Assembly (NCBI RefSeq): GCF_018499875.1
Contig: NZ_JAHBAY010000003.1
Location: 62,001 to 126,000 of the forward strand
Direction of reading: 5' to 3'
DNA: 64,000 nucleotides
DNA from: Kineosporia corallincola
GTDB taxonomy: Bacteria > Actinomycetota > Actinomycetes > Actinomycetales > Kineosporiaceae
In this document: one piece after another, positions 59,170 through 64,000 of the stretch
How the letters are laid out: each line of letters opens with the position of its first letter
How positions within the stretch are numbered: position 1 is the first letter of the stretch
Made by a program: the position numbers and the translations under genes
Notes under the pieces: generated by a model
Databases searched by the model: none
Told to the model about the DNA's origin: nothing
What the model saw: the letters and a program-made list of their open reading frames with translations, nothing else

Positions 59170-60839
59170 GCGAGGCCGACGTCTGGCCCGCCGACGACGT
59201 GGCCGCCGACGTGACCGTCACCCCCGCCGGTGCCGACGCGCTGAAGGCACTGGAGAAGCACCTGTCCACGCTGGTCGCCGACAAGGTGGCCTCGCGGATC
59301 GCGGGCAAGGACGCCACCCTCTGGGGTGACGCCGCCGTGTCCGAGGCCTCCGTCCGCCTGGGCTGGGTCGGCCTGGCCGACACCTCCCGGCCGCTGGTCG
59401 AGCCGATCGAGGCGCTGCGGGCCGAGCTGCTCGCCGAGGGCGTCGACCGGGTCGTGCTGTGCGGCATGGGCGGTTCGTCGCTGGCCCCCGAGGTGATCAC
59501 CAAGACGGCCGGGGTCGACCTGGTCGTGCTGGACACCACCGATCCGGGCCAGGTGCGCAGCGCGCTGGTCGAGCTGGAGCGCACGGTCATCGTGGTCTCC
59601 AGCAAGTCCGGCGGCACGGTCGAGACCGACAGCCAGCGCCGCGTTTTCGAGGCTGCCTTCACCGCCGCCGGGATCGACGCCAAGCGCCGCATCGTCGTCG
59701 TCACCGACCCGGGCTCGCCGCTGGAGAAGGCCTCGAACGAGGCCGGCTACCGCGCCGTGTTCAGCGCCGACCCGACGATCGGCGGCCGCTACTCGGCGCT
59801 GACCGCGTTCGGCCTGGTGCCGTCCGGTCTGGCCGGTGTCGACGTGGGCGCCCTGCTCGACGAGGCGGCCGCGGTCAGCGACCAGCTCGCCGAGGACGTC
59901 GAGGCGAACCCGGGCCTGGTGCTCGGTGCGGTCCTCGGTGGCTCGCCCACGCCGGGCTCGAACGGTTTCCGCGACAAGGTGGTGTTCGCCGACTACGGCT
60001 CGGGCATCAACGGTTTCGGTGACTGGGCCGAGCAGCTGATCGCCGAGAGCACCGGCAAGGAGGGCACCGGCCTGCTGCCGGTGGTCGCCTCGCCGCAGGC
60101 GCCGGACGTCACCGCCCCCGCGGACGACACGGTCGTGGTGCGTCTGGCCCCGATCGGTTCCGACGCCACCACGGCGCCCACCGCCTCGGACGCCCCGGCG
60201 GCCGTCACGGTGAACGGGCCGCTGGGTGCGCAGTTCCTGCTCTGGGAGTACGCCACCGCGGTGGCCGGGCGCCTGATCGGGATCAACCCGTTCGACCAGC
60301 CCGACGTGGAGAGCGCGAAGGCCGCCGCCCGTGGCCTGCTCGACGCCACGCCGGAGCCGGAGCCGGCCGACGCCGTCGACGGCGGCATCGAGATCCGGGC
60401 CACCCCGGGTCTGCTCAACGGTGCCACCACCGTCGAGGCCGCCGTGGACGCCCTGCTCGCACAGCTGCCGGGCCGGGGCTACCTGGCCGTGATGGCATAC
60501 CTCGACCGGCTCGCCGAGAGCGAGCTGGAGGGTGTGCGCGACCCGCTGGCCAAGCGCACGGGCCGGCCCGTCACCTTCGGGTGGGGGCCGCGGTTCCTGC
60601 ACTCCACCGGTCAGTTCCACAAGGGTGGCGCCCCGGTCGGGGTCTACCTCCAGATCACCGCGGACTCCGCGAAGGACCTGGAGATCCCGGACCGGCCGTT
60701 CACCTTCGGCAAGCTGATCGGGGCCCAGGCCGCCGGTGACGCCACGGTGCTGGCCCAGCACGACCGGCCGGTGCTGCGTCTGCACCTGGCCGACCGGGAG
60801 GCCGGTCTGGCCGAGCTGATCCGGGTGCTGAGCCGCTAG
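59166..60839 (+). CDS. pgi: Glucose-6-phosphate isomerase
   Basis: 557 residues, GTG 59166 overlapping the tal stop (GTGA), so coupled. [40 protein letters not shown] and the C-terminal [19 protein letters not shown] are characteristic of the actinobacterial Pgi. Interconverts glucose-6- and fructose-6-phosphate and thereby links glycolysis to the pathway. Confidence 0.95.
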   Translation: MSEADVWPADDVAADVTVTPAGADALKALEKHLSTLVADKVASRIAGKDATLWGDAAVSEASVRLGWVGLADTSRPLVEPIEALRAELLAEGVDRVVLCGMGGSSLAPEVITKTAGVDLVVLDTTDPGQVRSALVELERTVIVVSSKSGGTVETDSQRRVFEAAFTAAGIDAKRRIVVVTDPGSPLEKASNEAGYRAVFSADPTIGGRYSALTAFGLVPSGLAGVDVGALLDEAAAVSDQLAEDVEANPGLVLGAVLGGSPTPGSNGFRDKVVFADYGSGINGFGDWAEQLIAESTGKEGTGLLPVVASPQAPDVTAPADDTVVVRLAPIGSDATTAPTASDAPAAVTVNGPLGAQFLLWEYATAVAGRLIGINPFDQPDVESAKAAARGLLDATPEPEPADAVDGGIEIRATPGLLNGATTVEAAVDALLAQLPGRGYLAVMAYLDRLAESELEGVRDPLAKRTGRPVTFGWGPRFLHSTGQFHKGGAPVGVYLQITADSAKDLEIPDRPFTFGKLIGAQAAGDATVLAQHDRPVLRLHLADREAGLAELIRVLSR

Positions 60840-60854
60840 CAGTACGTGTTCGAG

Positions 60855-60892
60855 GGGTGGGTCTGCTGATACGGGGAACAGCAGGCCCACCC
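60855..60892 (+). terminator. Hairpin between pgi and zwf
   Basis: A 14-bp stem with one G-U pair (60855-60868 with 60879-60892), 10-base loop, 15 bases past the pgi stop. It probably ends part of the tkt-tal-pgi transcript, leaving zwf-opcA-pgl with its own promoter in 60893-61012, where ACATGC and GCATGT form a small dyad. Confidence 0.75.
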
Positions 60893-61012
60893 TTCGCGTA
60901 CGGATGACGGGAATGACCAAGGTCCCGCCGGACTTGGTTCCACATGCGTGGGCATGTCACGAGCTCCTCGACGTCCACCATTTTTCGATTGAAAGCTCTG
61001 AGAGGAACAACG

Positions 61013-62557
61013 GTGAGCCCGACCCGGGTGAGTGCCAGCGAGAACCCGCTGCGCGACGACCGTGACCGCAGGCTGCCCAGAATCGCCGGCCCCAGTGGCC
61101 TCGTGATGTTCGGGGTCACCGGCGACCTGGCCCGCAAGAAGCTGATGCCGGCCATCTACGACCTGTTCAACCGGGGCCTGCTGCCGCCCGGTTTCTCCCT
61201 GGTCGGCTACGGCCGCCGGGACTGGTCGGACGCCGACTTCGCCGAGCAGGTCCGGGCGTCCGTGAGCCGGTACGCGCGGACCCCGTTCCGCACCGAGGTG
61301 TGGGACCAGCTGGCCGAGGGCCTGCGGTTCGTGCAGGGCAACTTCGACGACGACGCGGGGTTCGACCGGCTGGCCGAGGTGCTGGCCGAGCTCGACACCA
61401 CACGCGGCATCGGCGGCAACTACGGTTTCTACCTGTCCATCCCGCCGGGCGCGTTCCCGGTGGTGACCAAGCAGCTGGCGCGTTCGGGCCTGTCCGAGCA
61501 GGACGGTGATTCCTGGCGCCGGGTGGTGATCGAGAAGCCGTTCGGCCACGACCTGGACTCGGCGCGTGAGCTGAACGAGGTCGTGGAGTCGGTGTTCCCG
61601 CCCGACTCGGTGTTCCGGATCGACCACTACCTGGGCAAGGAGACGGTCCAGAACCTGCTGGCGCTGCGGTTCGCGAACCAGCTGTGGGAACCGATCTGGA
61701 ACGCCCACTACGTGGACCACGTGCAGATCACGATGGCGGAAGACATCGGGATCGGCGGCCGGGCCGGGTACTACGACGGCATCGGCGCGGCGCGTGACGT
61801 GATCCAGAACCACCTGCTCCAGCTGCTCGCGCTGACCGCGATGGAGGAGCCGATCTCGTTCGACGCCAAGGATCTGCGGGCCGAGAAGGAGAAGGTGCTC
61901 TCCGCCGTGCGGGTTCCCGCCGACCTGGACTCCGCCGCCGCGCGGGGCCAGTACTCGAAGGGCTACCAGGGCAACGAGGCGGTCATCGGCTTCCTCGAGG
62001 AGGACGGCATCGCGCCGGACTCGATCACCGAGACCTTCGCCGCCATCCGCGTCGACATCGATACCCGCCGCTGGGCCGGGGTGCCGTTCTACCTGCGGGC
62101 CGGCAAGCGCCTGGGCCGCCGCGTCACCGAGATCGCGGTGGTGTTCAAGCGGGCGCCGTTCCTGCCGTTCGACAACACCGCCACCGGCGAGCTGGGCCAG
62201 AACGCCATCGTCATCCGGGTTCAGCCGGACGAGGGCGTGACCATCCGCTTCGGGTCCAAGGTGCCCGGCACGGCGATGGAGGTCCGCGACGTCAACATGG
62301 ACTTCAGCTACGGCGAGTCGTTCACCGAGTCCTCCCCCGAGGCCTACGAGCGGCTGATCCTCGACGTCCTGCTCGGTGACCCGCCGCTGTTCCCCCGGCA
62401 CGAGGAGGTCGAGCTCTCCTGGAAGATCCTCGACCCCTTCACCAAGCACTGGGAGACGACCGGCAAGCAGCCCGAGGCCTACTACCCCGGCCAGTGGGGC
62501 CCGGCCTCGGCCCACGACATGCTGGCCCGCGACGGACGTAGCTGGAGGGTCCCGTGA
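61013..62557 (+). CDS. zwf: Glucose-6-phosphate 1-dehydrogenase
   Basis: 514 residues from GTG 61013 (AGAGGA upstream); an extension to 60944 is unlikely. NADP-binding LVMFGVTGDLARKKLMPAIY, VVIEKPFGHDLDSARELNE and the active site RIDHYLGKETVQN are intact. First committed step of the oxidative pentose phosphate pathway. Stop overlaps the opcA start. Confidence 0.97.
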   Translation: MSPTRVSASENPLRDDRDRRLPRIAGPSGLVMFGVTGDLARKKLMPAIYDLFNRGLLPPGFSLVGYGRRDWSDADFAEQVRASVSRYARTPFRTEVWDQLAEGLRFVQGNFDDDAGFDRLAEVLAELDTTRGIGGNYGFYLSIPPGAFPVVTKQLARSGLSEQDGDSWRRVVIEKPFGHDLDSARELNEVVESVFPPDSVFRIDHYLGKETVQNLLALRFANQLWEPIWNAHYVDHVQITMAEDIGIGGRAGYYDGIGAARDVIQNHLLQLLALTAMEEPISFDAKDLRAEKEKVLSAVRVPADLDSAAARGQYSKGYQGNEAVIGFLEEDGIAPDSITETFAAIRVDIDTRRWAGVPFYLRAGKRLGRRVTEIAVVFKRAPFLPFDNTATGELGQNAIVIRVQPDEGVTIRFGSKVPGTAMEVRDVNMDFSYGESFTESSPEAYERLILDVLLGDPPLFPRHEEVELSWKILDPFTKHWETTGKQPEAYYPGQWGPASAHDMLARDGRSWRVP

Positions 62558-63483
62558 TCGTCGACCTGCCGAACACCACCACCAACGAGGTCAGCAAGCG
62601 CCTCGTCGAGGCCCGCGGCGAGAGCGGAGCGGTGGCCCAGGGCCGGGTGCTCACGCTGATCCTCGTGGCCGACGAGGCCAACGCCGACGACGCCATCGGC
62701 ACCGCGAACGACGCCAGCCGGGAGCACCCCTCCCGCGTGCTGGTGATCGTGCGCGGCGCCACCGAGGGCGACTCCCGGCTGGACGCGCAGATCCGGGTCG
62801 GCGGTGACGCCGGTGCCGCCGAGGTGGTGGTGCTGCGCCTGTTCGGCGAGCTGGCCAACCACGGCTCGGCCCTGGTGACGCCGCTGCTGCTGCCCGACGC
62901 GCCGGTCGTGGTCTGGTGGGCCGGCGAGCCCCCGGCCGACCCGGTGACCGAGCGGATCGGCACGATGGCCACCCGCCGCATCGTCGACAGCTCCAAGGCC
63001 GCTGACCCGGTGGCCGCGCTGTACCAGCTGGCCTCGGTGGCCGCCCCCGGCACCACCGACCTGTCGTGGAGCCGGCTCACCCGCTGGCGGGCGCTGCTCG
63101 CGGCGGCGCTGGACCAGCCGCCGTACGAGGAGGTCACCTCGGCCACGGTGAAGGGTGCCGCGGACAAGCCGAGCGTGGAGCTGATGGCCGCCTGGCTGGC
63201 CTACGCCCTGGACTGCCCGGTGACGATCGAGCACACCGAGCCGGGCACCGGCATGGTCGGCGTCACGCTGACCCGCGCCTCCGGCGACATCTCGATCGTG
63301 CGGGAAGACGGCACGGTGGCCACGATGACCCAGCCCGGTCAGCCGGAGCGCCGGGTCGCGCTGCACCGCCGCACCGACGTGGACTGCCTGACCGAGGAGC
63401 TGCGGCGCCTGGAGGAGGACGAGCTGTTCGCGGACGTCCTGGCCCAGGGCATGCCGAAGCTGCGCGAGGGGGCTTCCGCATGA
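62554..63483 (+). CDS. opcA: Glucose-6-phosphate dehydrogenase assembly protein OpcA
   Basis: 309 residues, GTG 62554 overlapping the zwf stop (GTGA). MIVDLPNTTTNEVSKRLVEA, RVLVIVRGATEGDSRLDAQI, PVVVWWAGEPPADP and VEL-type C-terminus match OpcA of actinobacteria and cyanobacteria, which activates Zwf, in cyanobacteria via redox control. Gene order zwf-opcA-pgl is the conserved one. Confidence 0.95.
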   Translation: MIVDLPNTTTNEVSKRLVEARGESGAVAQGRVLTLILVADEANADDAIGTANDASREHPSRVLVIVRGATEGDSRLDAQIRVGGDAGAAEVVVLRLFGELANHGSALVTPLLLPDAPVVVWWAGEPPADPVTERIGTMATRRIVDSSKAADPVAALYQLASVAAPGTTDLSWSRLTRWRALLAAALDQPPYEEVTSATVKGAADKPSVELMAAWLAYALDCPVTIEHTEPGTGMVGVTLTRASGDISIVREDGTVATMTQPGQPERRVALHRRTDVDCLTEELRRLEEDELFADVLAQGMPKLREGASA

Positions 63484-64000
63484 GTGAGCCGGAGAAGATC
63501 GTCCTGGCCGACGGTGAGCAGCTGGCCGCCGCCGCGGCGGCCCGGCTGATCACCGTGCTCGTCGACGCGCAGGCCGCCCGCGGCCACGCGCACGCCGTGC
63601 TCACCGGCGGCTCGAACGGCGGGGCGCTGCTCAAGGCCGTCGCGGCCTCCCCCGCCCGGGACGCCGTGGACTGGGCCCGGGTGGACCTGTGGTGGGGCGA
63701 CGAGCGTTTCCTGCCGGCCGGTGACCCGGAGCGCAACGAGACGCAGGCGCGCGAGTACCTGCTCGACGCCCTGCCCCTGGAGCCGGGGAGGGTGCACGTG
63801 ATGGCGCCCTCCGACGGCGAGTTCGGTGACGACGTGGACGCCGCCGCGGCCGCCTACGCCGCGGAGCTGGCCGGTTTCGGTTCCGCCGTGCCGGCTTTCG
63901 ACGTGCTGATGCTGGGCGTCGGCCCGGACGGGCACGTCGCGTCGCTGTTCCCCGGGCACCCGGGCTACGCGGTGACGGAGGGCACGGCGATCGCCGTGCG
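63480..64000 (+). CDS. pgl: 6-phosphogluconolactonase (partial, cut by the right edge)
   Basis: About 173 residues of the usual 250 are visible. ATG 63480 overlaps the opcA stop (ATGA). AHAVLTGGSNGGALLKAVAA, VDLWWGDERFLPAGDPERNE and DVLMLGVGPDGHVASLFPGH match Pgl/SOL, which hydrolyses 6-phosphogluconolactone. Third gene of the oxidative branch. Confidence 0.95.
   Translation, partial: MSEPEKIVLADGEQLAAAAAARLITVLVDAQAARGHAHAVLTGGSNGGALLKAVAASPARDAVDWARVDLWWGDERFLPAGDPERNETQAREYLLDALPLEPGRVHVMAPSDGEFGDDVDAAAAAYAAELAGFGSAVPAFDVLMLGVGPDGHVASLFPGHPGYAVTEGTAIAV

Overview
The window is 64 kb of very GC-rich DNA (well over 70% in most genes) with tightly packed, often 3'-overlapping genes, many GTG starts and many leaderless-looking promoters. 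The gene content is that of an aerobic actinomycete: Lsr2, mycothiol/F420-type chemistry (an LLM flavin-dependent oxidoreductase), OpcA beside Zwf, GPP34, DUF6297, and the classical actinobacterial block ctaB | tkt-tal-pgi-zwf-opcA-pgl. The family cannot be fixed from the sequence alone; a Kineosporiaceae-like or related actinomycete is my guess only. It reads as chromosomal: I see no phage, IS element, plasmid function, CRISPR array, rRNA or tRNA.

Layout. 1-4.5 kb: a glycosyltransferase cut by the left edge, then a large LAL-type AAA regulator whose expected C-terminal LuxR helix-turn-helix is replaced by a glycine-rich repeat tail. 4.7-11.4 kb: a secreted beta-helix protein converging on a complete YtfQ-YtfR-YtfT-YjfF-type furanose ABC importer with a LacI-type operator in front of it. 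11.4-20.5 kb: amino-acid dehydrogenase with Lrp regulator, DMT exporter, XRE-cupin regulator plus GNAT enzyme, LysR regulator, a repeat-rich intergenic region with a very long hairpin, MocR regulator divergent from a pyridoxamine-phosphate-oxidase-fold protein, a DUF1304 membrane protein divergent from a TetR regulator over a perfect operator, and a one-domain GntR protein.

20.5-28.2 kb: a TetR-RND efflux operon with an operator lying on its -35 box; just upstream of it a single ORF fusing a TetR-type regulator to a small alarmone synthetase (the most unusual gene here); then a bifunctional penicillin-binding protein. 28.3-41.4 kb: GntR and IclR regulators, GPP34, glycerol-dehydrogenase-like protein, GntR-MFS operon, a glutathionyl-hydroquinone-reductase homologue without the active-site Cys, a zinc-ribbon/NERD protein, an ABC exporter pair, GNAT, hemerythrin, methyltransferase and zinc alcohol dehydrogenase. 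41.6-50.9 kb: a TasA-like secreted protein with its SipW-type signal peptidase, an acidic small protein, a DrrAB-like exporter, HxlR plus NAD(P)-binding oxidoreductase, SDR, Lsr2, a TusA-like protein, a DUF7669-tailed protein and a flavin monooxygenase. 51-64 kb: GGDEF-EAL membrane protein, LLM oxidoreductase, heme O synthase, and the pentose-phosphate operon, which ends inside pgl at the right edge.

Two themes run through the window. First, regulators commonly sit next to what they probably control, and several have readable dyad operators (11166, 19564, 24321, 33837, 45985). Second, in-frame short tandem DNA repeats have expanded low-complexity segments inside otherwise ordinary proteins (LAL regulator, MocR, flavin monooxygenase, GNAT), alongside non-coding tandem repeats at 16.5 and 39.7 kb.
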